Notes: generated by a model not told the origin, from the letters alone. A stretch of 64,000 nucleotides of DNA from Paracoccaceae bacterium (GCA_030148005.1 JASBUI010000004.1:1-64000), one strand, 5' to 3'; shown: positions 30,358-39,790, counted from the first letter of the stretch. A program made the numbers and translations.

Positions 30358-31350
30358 ATGTCTTTCGTCAAAGCAGAACAGCTCTACCGGATGGCTGAAA
30401 TGGCCAATGCGCGTCGGCGAGGTATCTCCTTGCGGCTCATTATGGAAGAATTCGAGGTTGAGGAGCGCACAGCGCGCCGGATGCTGCGCAAGTTCGAAGA
30501 TCTGTTTGGCGGCGTCGAAACTTGGGACGATAATGACCGTCGCCGTTGGTGGTCGTTGCACGATGTGCCTTACATCCAGCACCGTGTTCTAAGAGAGAAG
30601 GAATTGGCAGCTCTTGATCTGGCGATCCGACGCGCTGGGCGCGATGGCGCTCATGACGAGGCCAAAGCGCTGGAGACTGCCCGAGATCGTCTTGTGGCGT
30701 CATATTCACGCCCCTTGATGCACGGGGCCAAGAAATACTCAGAACTACTGCTGCTGGCGAACGGCTTTGCCTCACGACCAGAGCCAACCCGGAAGGTGTC
30801 TGAGGAATATCTAAATCTTCTGTTCACTTCGCTTCGAAGACCCACGCTGGTCGAGATTTTGTATCAAGGCGCGCGTGATCCGGGGCCGCGCAAGCGACTG
30901 GTCGAGCCTCACGCCGTGATTGTTGGCACGCGGCATTATCTCATTGCACGCAATGCTGATGGCGACCGAGAATACCGGCAGTTTCGGTTTGACCGTATCT
31001 TCGAGATGCACGCAACCGTTCAGCCCTTTGAACGGGACCCGGATTTTGATGTTGAACGCTACAGCGCGCAAGCTTTTGGGTCGTTCTTTTCTGACGCTGA
31101 GCATGGACCGGTCCGCTGGCGTTTCGCGCCCAGCGCAGCAGCAACTGCCCGCGAATTTATGTTTCATCCGGACCAGGAGCTGACTGATCTGGAGGATGGT
31201 AGCCTCCTGGTCGAATTCACGGCCAGCGGCTGGTTGGAAATGGCCTGGCATCTGGTCAAATGGGGTAAGGCGGTCGAGGTTCTGGATCCGCCAGAGCTTA
31301 AGGAAATGTTGAAGCGGGTCAGGCGCGGCGAGGTCGAAGTCCTGCCTTGA
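30358..31350 (+). CDS. WYL-domain transcriptional regulator
   Basis: About 330 residues. An N-terminal winged helix (Y-R-M-A-E-M-A-N-A-R-R-R-G-I-S-L, then V-E-E-R-T-A-R-R-M-L-R) is followed by a WYL domain (about 145-205: V-E-I-L-Y-Q-G-A-R and L-V-E-P-H-A-V-I-V-G-T-R-H-Y-L-I-A) and a C-terminal WCX part. WYL proteins sense ligands, often nucleic acid, and control defence and DNA damage genes. No defence operon is next to it; it could regulate the prophage boundary genes. ATG 30358 follows a TTG two codons upstream. Confidence 0.82.
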   Translation: MSFVKAEQLYRMAEMANARRRGISLRLIMEEFEVEERTARRMLRKFEDLFGGVETWDDNDRRRWWSLHDVPYIQHRVLREKELAALDLAIRRAGRDGAHDEAKALETARDRLVASYSRPLMHGAKKYSELLLLANGFASRPEPTRKVSEEYLNLLFTSLRRPTLVEILYQGARDPGPRKRLVEPHAVIVGTRHYLIARNADGDREYRQFRFDRIFEMHATVQPFERDPDFDVERYSAQAFGSFFSDAEHGPVRWRFAPSAAATAREFMFHPDQELTDLEDGSLLVEFTASGWLEMAWHLVKWGKAVEVLDPPELKEMLKRVRRGEVEVLP

Positions 31351-31616
31351 TGGCGCTGTCGAGTGGGAAGCGGAAGTTTGATGCGCCTTGTCCCATGATG
31401 TGTTGCTGCAAAACTTGGGTTGTTTTGCAAGCAGAGTGCAGGGCTATCGCTACTGGTATATTCTCGTCAACTTAGTCGATTTTCCCATGAAAGGCGCGAA
31501 CTCTTGTGTCGATGTCTTTCCTTCGTCTAAAACATGGGCAATTACTGTCTTGCGTGAAAGCTAGTCTATGATTGGCTAGCTTGACCCTAAAGATTAGGTG
31601 AGAGCTGCGGCCCGCA

Positions 31617-34208
31617 GTGAACCAGATGAAGCGGTTTGGGAAAGACGCAATGACCAAAAAAACACACAGGAAATCTGCTGCAGTTTCGGGCGATCAAGAC
31701 CAAGTTTTCAATGGCGATAGCTGTGCTGTGGTTATTCATCTATATTATGAAGAACAGTGGCCTGATTTTGAAGAAGCCCTGCAATTTATTGAAGGTACAT
31801 TTTCGCTTTTCGTGACTCTACGGCCCGAAAGCCGGTTCGATGATGAAATTAGGGCACGTTTTCCGAAGGCTGTTGTGTTGAGGGTTCCAAATATTGGGAG
31901 GGACGTGGCCCCATTCTTGGCTCTGTTGCCGCGGCTCAGAAAGTTCGATCTTGTCTGCAAACTGCACACGAAGCGGAGTGAAGGGCAGCACAATTTGTGG
32001 CGTAGGTCTTTGGTTGACGGGCTCTTGGGAAGCCTTGAAGCGGTGCGGGCCTATCGAAACGCCTTTGCAGGTGACCCAGATCTCGTCCTTGCGGGGCCAC
32101 GGGATTATTATCTGGACGGGCCAACTCACGAAGGCGGCAGCAAGAAGGCGTTGACGCTTCAGCATGGGCCTCTGCCAGAGACTTACGGGTTCTTTGCAGG
32201 GACCATGTTCTGGTGTAGGCCGAGTGTCTTCATTGAGCTTGCCGAGATGTACCCGCAATCATGTTTCGTCGCTCACACGGATGGAGATGGACAACCTGAG
32301 CATGTGGTGGAGCGTGCCTTTGGCAGTATTGCTGCCGCGCAGGGCAAGAAGATCATGTTGTGGGACGGGGAAGCGACGTTGGGCAAGGCCTCCCAGCTTC
32401 GTGGCAATACCGATTTCCAGACGATCTACTTGCGTGACGACAAAAAAGTCTCGGAAGCCGCCGCGACAAATGCCGACTGGGGCGCGAAGCCAACGCTTTC
32501 TCAACTACATCAGGAACATCGTGGTTTTGTCTCGGACAAGTGGACCGGCAACCTGATCCATTATGAACGCTTGCTACGTGATTTCCGGGATCGCGAGATT
32601 CGGCTTTTGGAGATCGGGGTCCAGAATGGTGGTTCGCTCCAGATCTGGTCCAAGTATTTCGAGAATGGGCTCCGGTTCATCGGGTGTGACATCGATCCCG
32701 GCTGCGGGAAGCTTATCTATGACGACCCGCGCATTTCGGTTCTCATAAATGATGCGGGCGCGCCAATAGCGCGCACGCAGGCCTTGCGGATCTGTGGGCA
32801 GTTCGATCTTATCATTGATGATGGTTCGCACCAATCGAGCGACATCATCCGTGCGTTCCTCTCCTTTTTCCCGATGCTGGTGCGTGACGGGCTGTTCATC
32901 GTCGAGGACATGTCATGCAGCTTCTGGCAGGAATTCGAGGGAGGGCTTGATCGCGATACCTCGTCACTTGCCTTCTTCATGGAAGTGGCGAATGTCATCA
33001 ATCGCGAACACTGGCAGGTCGAGGCCAGCATCGAGAGCCGGTTCGAGCGGTTTATCAGGGCCTATGGCCTCGACTTCAATGCGGATGTCCTTGGGGCAAT
33101 CCAATCGATTGAGATTCTCAATTCCATGGTCGTCATCCGGAAAGGCACGAAATCGCAAACTGAGCTTGGGCGGCGCATGGTGCATGGGACGGAGGCACGT
33201 ATCACCGGAGCGGTGCAGCAGATCAACGGGACATATTGCGTGCCTCCCGGTGTCACACGAGGTGATCCTGACGCTTTGGGTGCGGAAGTTAGCAAGCGGG
33301 AGGATATCGCGATCTCGGTGGTGATCCCGTTCTACAACGGCAGCGCCTTCCTGCGGGATGCGATCGAGTCGGTGAAGGCTCAGACCCTGCGTGCGAGAGA
33401 AGTCATTGTCGTGAACGATGGCTCGGACGAGGCCGAGGCATGTTGGCTGGAGAACTTTGCCGCCGGGGAAGATCTGATCCTGATCCCGCAGGACAACATG
33501 GGGCAGGGCGGCGCAAGGAATACCGGCGCCCGAGCCGCGCGGGGAACGCATCTGTGCTTTCTTGATCAGGATGACGTGTTTAGGCCACATCACAACGAGG
33601 CTCTTGTCGATCACTGGCGCCGGTGTAATGCCAAGATGGAGGATCTTGGCTGGGTTTTTGCAGATGTTGCGCAAATGGATCTGGCGGGAGAGATCCTGAC
33701 GGAGCGGGTCTTCCCATATGCGACCAATCCAATCCAGTTGCGGCCGAGCGAGTTTATCGCGCGGGATGCGATCATGTTCCCGAGTGCTGCGATGATATGT
33801 CGGGAGCGTTTCTTCCGGGCCGGAGGGTTTGATTCCGCGCTGCGCGGTTATGAGGATGACGATCTCTATCTTCGGATGCTGCTTACGGGAAGCACGGCGA
33901 GCTACCTTCCGGTGACGGTCACGCAATGGCGACGGCACACTGACCAGACCTCCAATCAGAGCGTTTTCCTGCGAAGCGCGGAGCGCTTTTTCGAAAAATG
34001 GTTCGAGTATGATTGGGGCGACATGGCAGAATGCGCGCTGGCGGATGCGCGGCTCAAGGCGAGATTGTCGTCTTCGCTCGAGATTCATCTGCGAAATGCG
34101 CCGGAGGCGCAACAGGCGCAGATTTGGCGCGTCTTCGATAAGGTGCAGGAGGCGCGTTCGGCGGCTCGGCCGGGCGCAAGTGCTGACGGTGGGGAGATGA
34201 GGAAGTGA
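31617..34208 (+). CDS. Three-domain surface polysaccharide enzyme: RgpF-like, methyltransferase, GT2
   Basis: About 860 residues. Residues about 35-250 resemble the rhamnan synthesis F family (V-P-N-I-G-R-D-V-A-P-F-L and L-V-C-K-L-H-T-K-R-S). Residues about 290-470 look like a class I methyltransferase or cephalosporin-hydroxylase-like fold (L-L-E-I-G-V-Q-N-G-G-S and L-I-I-D-D-G-S-H-Q-S). Residues about 560-800 form a GT2 glycosyltransferase (V-V-I-P-F-Y-N-G-S, V-V-N-D-G-S-D-E and D-Q-D-D). It probably builds and methylates a surface glycan. Starts are possible at GTG 31617 or ATG 31626/31650. Lower GC than the flanks suggests transfer. Confidence 0.8.
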   Translation: MNQMKRFGKDAMTKKTHRKSAAVSGDQDQVFNGDSCAVVIHLYYEEQWPDFEEALQFIEGTFSLFVTLRPESRFDDEIRARFPKAVVLRVPNIGRDVAPFLALLPRLRKFDLVCKLHTKRSEGQHNLWRRSLVDGLLGSLEAVRAYRNAFAGDPDLVLAGPRDYYLDGPTHEGGSKKALTLQHGPLPETYGFFAGTMFWCRPSVFIELAEMYPQSCFVAHTDGDGQPEHVVERAFGSIAAAQGKKIMLWDGEATLGKASQLRGNTDFQTIYLRDDKKVSEAAATNADWGAKPTLSQLHQEHRGFVSDKWTGNLIHYERLLRDFRDREIRLLEIGVQNGGSLQIWSKYFENGLRFIGCDIDPGCGKLIYDDPRISVLINDAGAPIARTQALRICGQFDLIIDDGSHQSSDIIRAFLSFFPMLVRDGLFIVEDMSCSFWQEFEGGLDRDTSSLAFFMEVANVINREHWQVEASIESRFERFIRAYGLDFNADVLGAIQSIEILNSMVVIRKGTKSQTELGRRMVHGTEARITGAVQQINGTYCVPPGVTRGDPDALGAEVSKREDIAISVVIPFYNGSAFLRDAIESVKAQTLRAREVIVVNDGSDEAEACWLENFAAGEDLILIPQDNMGQGGARNTGARAARGTHLCFLDQDDVFRPHHNEALVDHWRRCNAKMEDLGWVFADVAQMDLAGEILTERVFPYATNPIQLRPSEFIARDAIMFPSAAMICRERFFRAGGFDSALRGYEDDDLYLRMLLTGSTASYLPVTVTQWRRHTDQTSNQSVFLRSAERFFEKWFEYDWGDMAECALADARLKARLSSSLEIHLRNAPEAQQAQIWRVFDKVQEARSAARPGASADGGEMRK

Positions 34209-35917
34209 CGGTTTCGAACGATACATGTCAGGGCTTGGAGAATAGCGACGCCATTGCCGATCTGCTTGCACGCAACCGGGCGAAAGTTGTTCGGACAGGA
34301 GAGACAATCGACGCGTTGATCGCGCAGTATCTCAAGGAGGGCAACTTCTTTGCAGCACTGGGTGCGGCCATGGTGGAACTCGAGCGTGTCGGCGCCGGAT
34401 ACGAGACCTATGCCCGCATTGCGCGTTGCGAGATGATCCTCGGGTTGAACGTACGGGCCGAGCGGTCCTGGACAGAAGCGTTGCGCTTCAGGGAGACCGC
34501 GCAGGCCTACACAGGGATCGGTACGCTGAATTTCCTGCAGGGAGACACGGGCGCGGCGATCGCGGCGTTTCAGAAGGCGCTTTCCCTCGAGGCGACGAAC
34601 CTCGAGGCGCTGGAATCTCTCAGTGCAGCCCATCTCTACCTAGAGGAGCCGCTCGCGGCGCGGCGCTATGCTGACCTTGCCCTTAAGCAGGACAGTGAGC
34701 GGCTTGAAAGCAGGTTGTGCCGGGCGCGTGCCGAGATTGCGCTTCGTAACCATAGCCGTGCCGAGAGGGATGTCGCGTTTGTTCGGGCGCGTCGCTACAA
34801 GGAGCACGAGGTTTGGCTTCTCGAGGTCGATCTTCTCATACATGAAGAAGAGTTCGAGTCCGCGATGTTCCTGGCGGCGCAGCTCTGTGAAAAATATCCG
34901 GAGTCGCGGGATTGCCTTGATGCGTTTCGCAGGGCCTATGTAGCATTTGATGAGAGTGACCGGTGCGAGGACCTCTTAGATTTTCTTGAAGGGCTTGAGC
35001 ATTTTACGCAGTTGCCCAAGCCGCGTGACCGTGTGGACACCCGCACAGACAAAACGGTCGATGTCATCGTGCCGGTGCATAATGCGTGGCGCGCGGTCGA
35101 GGTCTGTATCGCGTCGCTCAAGGCGACAAGCGGTCCCCGGTTGGGGCGGTTGATCCTTGTCAACGATGCGAGCGACGCGAAGGTCCGTGACAAGCTCGTG
35201 GCCTTGGCAGCGTGTGATGATCAGATTGACCTTGTAGAGACCACACGACAGAGCGGGTTCTCCCGCGCGCTTGCCTGTGGTGTCGAAGAGAGTAGGGCCC
35301 CCGCCTTTGTCGCCCTCAATAGCGATACGATCGTGGCCAATGGTTGGCTTGACAAGCTTTACGCGGCGCTTCGTTCCGAACCGCAGGTGGCCATGGTTGG
35401 ACCGCTTTCCAACAATGCGGGGTGGCAGAACTATGGGCCGGTCCTTGGCCAGTCGGGCGGCTTTGCAGGGTCGCGAATACCGTCTGCGCGGTGCCGTGAA
35501 GATCTCGAAGCGGAAATCTCCGGGCGGACGCGGCAATCCCTCGTGCCCATGCATATGCTGCACGGGTTCTGCGTTCTTGTCGACCGCAAGGCCTATGATG
35601 CGCAGGGCGGGGTAGACCAAGAGCTGTTTCCGGAGGGGTATGGCGAGTTTCAGGATTTGTCGGTCCGGATGCGTGCTGCGGGGCATGGCCTTGTGGCGGT
35701 GGCGGATTGCGTCGTGTTCCACGAACGCGGCGCGAGCCTTTCCTCGGCGCGCCGGGCAGCGTTGTCACTTGCTGGGCGCAAGAGCCTTTATGCGCGTTAT
35801 TCCGCGTTGAACTACCTTTGCCTTGAAATGGCCAGCGTACGAACCCCTGCACTGGATGATTTCCGCGATGATCTTCGCCCAGTCCTCGATGCCTGGGGCA
35901 TCCGTGCAAATGATTGA
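34205..35917 (+). CDS. TPR-containing GT2-family glycosyltransferase
   Basis: 570 residues, starting with GTG that overlaps the previous stop (GTGA). Residues about 55-250 are TPR-like helical repeats (A-Y-T-G-I-G-T-L-N-F-L-Q-G-D-T-G-A-A-I and the following repeat). Residues about 283-540 are a GT2 domain: V-D-V-I-V-P-V-H-N-A-W, I-L-V-N-D-A-S and L-N-S-D-T as the metal-binding motif. The TPR part may dock partner proteins. It is coupled with the neighbour, so both likely act on the same glycan. Confidence 0.82.
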   Translation: MTVSNDTCQGLENSDAIADLLARNRAKVVRTGETIDALIAQYLKEGNFFAALGAAMVELERVGAGYETYARIARCEMILGLNVRAERSWTEALRFRETAQAYTGIGTLNFLQGDTGAAIAAFQKALSLEATNLEALESLSAAHLYLEEPLAARRYADLALKQDSERLESRLCRARAEIALRNHSRAERDVAFVRARRYKEHEVWLLEVDLLIHEEEFESAMFLAAQLCEKYPESRDCLDAFRRAYVAFDESDRCEDLLDFLEGLEHFTQLPKPRDRVDTRTDKTVDVIVPVHNAWRAVEVCIASLKATSGPRLGRLILVNDASDAKVRDKLVALAACDDQIDLVETTRQSGFSRALACGVEESRAPAFVALNSDTIVANGWLDKLYAALRSEPQVAMVGPLSNNAGWQNYGPVLGQSGGFAGSRIPSARCREDLEAEISGRTRQSLVPMHMLHGFCVLVDRKAYDAQGGVDQELFPEGYGEFQDLSVRMRAAGHGLVAVADCVVFHERGASLSSARRAALSLAGRKSLYARYSALNYLCLEMASVRTPALDDFRDDLRPVLDAWGIRAND

Positions 35918-36006
35918 AGGAGGGTGGAACGCGCTTTACGGTGTGTCGGCCATCTTTGAAGCTGGCCACATTCCTTCTGATGTCATCATGACCTATGGAG
36001 CTTCTC

Positions 36007-37248
36007 ATGCATGCTGAGTCTCTGAAGAACATGCAACGTTTTTTCGATTGCTATGTTGCCCCGCATCTCGGTGCACCGGATGACAGGCTACGGCTCGTCG
36101 ATATCGGTTCGATGGACGAGAACGGCTCATACCGGGAGATTTTCGCCCATCCTGCATTCGAATATGTTGGTATCGACCTTGTGGCGGGGAAGGGCGTAGA
36201 CATTGTGGCCGAGGATCCCTACGGCTATCCGCTGCCGGACAATTCCGCCGATATCGTGATTAGCGGCCAGATGATGGAGCATTGCGAGTTCTTTTGGAAG
36301 GCGTTCGACGAGATGGTGCGGATCGCCAAGCCGGGCGCGCTCATCGTGTTGATCGTGCCGTCCCATGGACCAATTCACAGGTATCCTGTCGATTGCTACC
36401 GGTTCCTGCCGGATTCGATGGCGGCGCTTGCGAAATATGCAGGATGCGAGCTTGTCGAGAGTTGGCACGATACGGAGGGCGAATGGGGCGACCTTGTCGG
36501 TGTTTTCCGGACAGCCGCGCCGACATCGCAGCAGATTACGGAGGAATCGGCCGTTGAATACGGCGGGCGTTCCTATGTGAACTATATGGCCGAGTTCCTC
36601 GAGGCGCGCGGGTCCAGGGCGCATCTCGAGATCGGGACATTCTACGGCCAGTCCCTTGCTCCATTGACCTGCACGGCGGTCGCAATTGATCCCGAATTTC
36701 AGCTCAAACAGCCAATCATGGGCAAGAAACAAGCGGCGTTCCTGTTCCAGATGACCAGTGACGCGTTCTTTGAAGAGCATGACCCAACCGTCTACCTCCG
36801 TGGACCGATCACCTCGGCGTTTCTTGATGGGCTACACCAGTTCGAAGCCTTGCTTCGAGACCTTATCAACACAGAACAATATTGTGCTCCGGCTGGCGTC
36901 ATATTCCTGCATGACTGCTTGCCGCTCAGTGTCGAGATGACGGTGCGCGAGCATGGTGATGCGCCACGGGACGGCGCCTATCCTAGTTGGTGGACAGGCG
37001 ATGTCTGGAAACTAGTACCGATCCTGCGCAAGTACCGGCCGGATCTCGAGATGACCTTTCTCGACTGCCCGCCGACAGGGCTCGTGATGCTGACGCGGCT
37101 GAACCCGAAAGACAGGACGCTCCGGGACAATTACGATAGGATAGTCGCGGATTTCATTGACATCGCACTTGATGAGGACAGCCTCGGGAAGCACCGCGCG
37201 AGCTGCCCTTTGCGATCTTCGGAAGAGCTTTTGCAGGGTAATCACTAG
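36007..37248 (+). CDS. Two-domain SAM-dependent methyltransferase
   Basis: 413 residues from M-H-A-E-S-L-K-N-M-Q. The first half is a Methyltransf_11 domain (L-V-D-I-G-S-M-D-E-N-G, later G-A-L-I-V-L-I-V-P-S-H). The second half, from about residue 195, has another methyltransferase-like fold (H-L-E-I-G-T-F-Y-G-Q-S and G-V-I-F-L-H-D-C-L-P). The ATG 36007 follows GGAG by six bases and is preferred over ATG 35995. It completes the glycan module; methylation of the sugar chain or its carrier is inferred. Confidence 0.75.
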   Translation: MHAESLKNMQRFFDCYVAPHLGAPDDRLRLVDIGSMDENGSYREIFAHPAFEYVGIDLVAGKGVDIVAEDPYGYPLPDNSADIVISGQMMEHCEFFWKAFDEMVRIAKPGALIVLIVPSHGPIHRYPVDCYRFLPDSMAALAKYAGCELVESWHDTEGEWGDLVGVFRTAAPTSQQITEESAVEYGGRSYVNYMAEFLEARGSRAHLEIGTFYGQSLAPLTCTAVAIDPEFQLKQPIMGKKQAAFLFQMTSDAFFEEHDPTVYLRGPITSAFLDGLHQFEALLRDLINTEQYCAPAGVIFLHDCLPLSVEMTVREHGDAPRDGAYPSWWTGDVWKLVPILRKYRPDLEMTFLDCPPTGLVMLTRLNPKDRTLRDNYDRIVADFIDIALDEDSLGKHRASCPLRSSEELLQGNH

Positions 37249-37262
37249 CCATTGCAAATAAA

Positions 37263-37296
37263 AAGCCTCCAAACAGAGGACGGAGGCTTTATTTTG
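37263..37296. terminator. Rho-independent terminator after the glycan operon
   Basis: AAGCCTCC (37263-37270) pairs with GGAGGCTT (37282-37289) and is followed by TATTTTG. On the minus strand the stem is followed by TTTTATTTG, so it may also serve the converging small outer-membrane gene. It directly follows the methyltransferase stop. Confidence 0.8.
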
Positions 37297-37317
37297 TTCT
37301 GTAATGGCTTGGAGGGT

Positions 37318-37647
37318 TTAGCAGACGTCTGCGTAACCAATGCTGAACTGAGGGCGGTCATTGATGAAGTCGTAGGTGAGCGTCGTTGCTACGTCACCGT
37401 CAAACAGGTAACCGACACCTGCATCAACGCCAAAATATCCACCGTTGTCAAAGAAATAGGACACACCCGCGGCGCCCACTACGGACTCTGCTTTATCGTC
37501 AGAGAGAAGCTTCGCTGTTACACCGGTGGAAACAGGTTCGCCTGCGCCAAAGTTGAAAGAAAGGCCTAACATGACTGTCGGATCAGCCATGGCTTGCGTT
37601 GTCACAAGCACTGAAACGATAGCGGTGGATGCTTTAAGATTGTTCAT
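37318..37647 (-). CDS. Small outer-membrane beta-barrel-like protein
   Basis: 109 residues. A signal peptide M-N-N-L-K-A-S-T-A-I-V-S-V-L-V-T-T-Q-A-M-A, cleaved after A-M-A, precedes alternating strands (V-M-L-G-L-S-F-N-F-G, then Y-F-G-V-D-A-G-V-G-Y-L-F). The end F-S-I-G-Y-A-D-V-C is not a classic aromatic terminus. It is too short for a full porin and may be a 4-6 strand barrel. It lies just before the tRNA fragment and so at the end of the possible island. Function unknown. Confidence 0.6.
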   Translation of the reverse strand: MNNLKASTAIVSVLVTTQAMADPTVMLGLSFNFGAGEPVSTGVTAKLLSDDKAESVVGAAGVSYFFDNGGYFGVDAGVGYLFDGDVATTLTYDFINDRPQFSIGYADVC

Positions 37648-37945
37648 TAGTCGACCTTCCGATGGTATACGAGCCATTAATATCGTCGAAACAGGGAGTT
37701 GTCTAGACCTCCGGGAGCCAAGCAAAATTTTCGCTGCTTGCCGTTCTTGGCGGGCGGCGATTGTTTCAAGGATTGGAACGACCAGCTACCTCAACGCCAC
37801 ATCAACCCGCGAATGCGTGTTTTGCGCTGTGTTTGCGTTTGAATGTCAGCCAATGCGCACGAATGTGGGAAAAGAAAATCCGTGGTATCAAAGGCTTTTC
37901 GGCTAAGTGTTTGTTTTTGCTAACCTATTGGAATCATGCCTTTAT
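37648..37945. other. Non-coding stretch upstream of the tRNA fragment
   Basis: The 298 bases left of the tRNA fragment hold no credible gene. It should contain the promoter for the small outer-membrane gene (leftward). A short AT-rich part TTTGTTTTTGCTAACC precedes the tRNA homology. Nothing else is seen. Confidence 0.4.
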
Positions 37946-37993
37946 AGGCTCATAACCTGAAGGTCGTAGGTTCAAATCCTACTCCCGCAACCA
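37946..37993 (+). tRNA. 3' fragment of initiator tRNA-Met gene (48 of 77 nt), likely attachment-site remnant
   Basis: From AGGCTCATAACCTGAAGG onward the sequence matches the 3' part of a bacterial initiator tRNA-Met: anticodon loop CTCATAA with anticodon CAT, anticodon stem, T arm GGTCGTAGGTTCAAATCC and the CCA end (...CGCAACCA). The acceptor and D arms are missing; the sequence on the left is unrelated. Many integrases leave just this piece at the distal end of an inserted element. It is followed by a terminator. Confidence 0.85.
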
Positions 37994-38021
37994 AATTCCT
38001 GAACAATGTCAGACGCTTAAC

Positions 38022-38042
38022 AGCCACCTTCGGGTGGCTTTT
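38022..38042 (+). terminator. tRNA-associated terminator, copy 1
   Basis: AGCCACCTTCGGGTGGCT followed by TTT forms a stem of AGCCACC with GGTGGCT. It lies 28 bases after the tRNA fragment and is repeated in related form at two further places together with tRNA-like sequence. Confidence 0.85.
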
Positions 38043-38297
38043 CGCGTTTCCGTTTGATCCGTTGAAGCACTGTGGAAGCGCGCGGGTGAGGTTCCATAGT
38101 GTGGCAAGCGGGCAATTCATTCGAAACTCGGCGTTTCGGCCCTTTTCTGCGGTTCTTCTCGCAGTCTTGTTGCCGCAGCGCGGCCCTTCATTTCGGACTT
38201 TCGCTGCGGCTTCAAATATTAGGTCAGGTGAACGTATACAGCGGGGCATTCCAGCCGATCGCTCGGCTGGAATAAAGGTCCGCTACAACGGTCCCGA

Positions 38298-38834
38298 TCA
38301 GACACTGCCTGTATATTCCCCGCGCGCTGGGTAGTTGTTCTTGATCGCGAAATCCAGCGCCCCGACGAGTTCCGAGAAATGCGGTCGGACGAAAGGCATG
38401 GTCTGGACCGAGCCGTAGTAGAGCGATTGCTCTGGCGTGACCATGAACAGGCCGGGTTCAGCGAAGAGCGCCGGCTCCTCGATCCCGATCGAAGTTTTGC
38501 CCCGCGAGGTCGAGATATAGAGGCCCCATTCGCGCGCCTTCGTTAGCGGAAGGTCATAGGCAAAGCGCAGCGTGTCCGCTCCGATCTTTTCGGCCATCTC
38601 GCGGGCGCGTTCTTCGCCGTCCGAACTCACGGCGATGGTTCCGACGCCGCGTTCGGCGAAGTCAGCAACCCGCTTTTGGAATTCGGTCAAGTAGGTTGCG
38701 CAGATCGGGCAATGCAAGCCGCGATAGAAACAGATGACGGTGCCACGTTCGGAAGATTCGGCCCCTAGGTCGAACTCACCGTGAGCGAGTGTCGGCAGTT
38801 TAAGATCAGGAGTTTTCTGGCGGGGAACAAGCAT
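38298..38834 (-). CDS. AhpC/TSA-type peroxiredoxin-like protein
   Basis: 178 residues with a thioredoxin fold. The C-x-x-C motif H-C-P-I-C-A-T-Y-L is at residues 41-49 (Y-R-G-L-H-C-P-I-C), where Prx-like2 proteins have it. The N-terminal T-P-D-L-K-L-P-T-L and the V-I-C-F-Y-R-G pattern support the AhpC-TSA domain. It reduces peroxides or acts as a redox partner in the cytoplasm; no signal peptide. It is divergent from an AraC-type regulator 87 bases away that probably controls it. Confidence 0.85.
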   Translation of the reverse strand: MLVPRQKTPDLKLPTLAHGEFDLGAESSERGTVICFYRGLHCPICATYLTEFQKRVADFAERGVGTIAVSSDGEERAREMAEKIGADTLRFAYDLPLTKAREWGLYISTSRGKTSIGIEEPALFAEPGLFMVTPEQSLYYGSVQTMPFVRPHFSELVGALDFAIKNNYPARGEYTGSV

Positions 38835-38921
38835 GGGAAGTCCTTTGGATTGGTAGGTTGCAAACTAACCATATCAGACGCATGATCAGTCAAATCCCAG
38901 AAATCTGACCAAAACACCCAC

Positions 38922-39716
38922 ATGGAACGATACGACCGGCTTACTACACTGATCAACAGGTTCACGCTGGCGGTTATGCCTGCGGTGCCGGAGGACGCAA
39001 ACTTGATCGTCTTCGCGGTGCGCGGGGGCTTGCCTAGCAGGGTGCGCTTTCGTACGCGCGGCGCGGGGTTTGGGCCCGTTGACGGGGACGTTCTGTTTTG
39101 CGCGCGCGTGGATTGGAGCGGCCCGCATAATCCCCTGCTGACGGCGCTTCCCGAAATAGTCGAAATCGACCTGTCCGGCGATCCCGATAGCATCGGCCTT
39201 GTGCGGATGATGCAATCAGAGATCACCGGGCGACGATGCGGCGTGGACACCGTACTAAGTCGTCTTGGCGAGGTGTTGATGGTTCGGATGATGCGCGCCC
39301 AGATCGAAGCGGGCTCGACTGAACCGGGCCTTCTGGCCGGACTATCCGACCCACGGCTAAGCCGGGCCATCGTTGCGATACATGACCGGCCGGGACAGGC
39401 ATGGCACAACGAAGATCTCGCGCATGTCGCAGGCATGTCTTTAAGCCGATTTGCCGAGACGTTTCTCTCCGAGGTCGGCGAGCCGCCGGCCGCATATCTT
39501 CGTCGGTGGAGGCTGACGCTGGCTCGGCAGGACGTCGCGAAAGGCCATAGGGTGGATGTTGTGTCGCGGCGCTACGGCTTCTCATCGCCGGAAGGGTTCA
39601 CTCGGGCCTTCAAGAAGCTGTTTGGCATGACGCCAATTGCGCTGCGCCAAGAGCAATTCTCCGGATCGCGAGCGGCCACAGGTGACCCAGCGGACGCTGC
39701 CCTGCAATCGTCATGA
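38922..39716 (+). CDS. AraC-family transcriptional regulator (cupin_6 type)
   Basis: 264 residues. The N-terminal cupin-like region (residues about 20-120, L-P-S-R-V-R-F-R-T-R-G) belongs to the cupin_6 group. The C-terminal part has two HTH motifs: N-E-D-L-A-H-V-A-G-M-S-L-S-R-F and V-V-S-R-R-Y-G-F-S-S-P-E-G-F-T-R-A-F-K. Divergent from the peroxiredoxin gene, so it likely activates that gene in response to a small molecule. Its stop lies four bases before a second tRNA-like sequence. Confidence 0.88.
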   Translation: MERYDRLTTLINRFTLAVMPAVPEDANLIVFAVRGGLPSRVRFRTRGAGFGPVDGDVLFCARVDWSGPHNPLLTALPEIVEIDLSGDPDSIGLVRMMQSEITGRRCGVDTVLSRLGEVLMVRMMRAQIEAGSTEPGLLAGLSDPRLSRAIVAIHDRPGQAWHNEDLAHVAGMSLSRFAETFLSEVGEPPAAYLRRWRLTLARQDVAKGHRVDVVSRRYGFSSPEGFTRAFKKLFGMTPIALRQEQFSGSRAATGDPADAALQSS

Positions 39717-39719
39717 ACG

Positions 39720-39760
39720 CATAACGTGAACGTCGTAGGTTCAGATCCTTCTCCCGTAGT
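39720..39760 (+). pseudogene. Degenerate tRNA-Met 3'-end copy 2
   Basis: CATAACGTGAACGTCGTAGG followed by TTCAGATCCTTCTCCCGTAG matches the initiator tRNA-Met 3' part with about five changes before the acceptor end, and loses the CCA. It follows the AraC stop by three bases. It is followed, like copy 1, by a terminator of the same sequence pattern. Confidence 0.75.
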
Positions 39761-39790
39761 TGAATTTCAAAACAATAACAAATACTTACC

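Noticed and set aside
30358-31350. WYL protein as marker of an anti-phage defence island
   Set aside because: No restriction, CBASS, retron, Abi or similar genes are adjacent; the following genes are glycan enzymes.
32964-34307. Minus-strand open frame of 447 codons
   Set aside because: Lies opposite the GT2 domain of the three-domain glycan gene, whose motifs are plainly conserved. The antisense product has no recognisable pattern.
37946-37993. Functional tRNA gene
   Set aside because: Only the anticodon arm, T arm and 3' end are present; the D arm and the 5' acceptor strand are absent.
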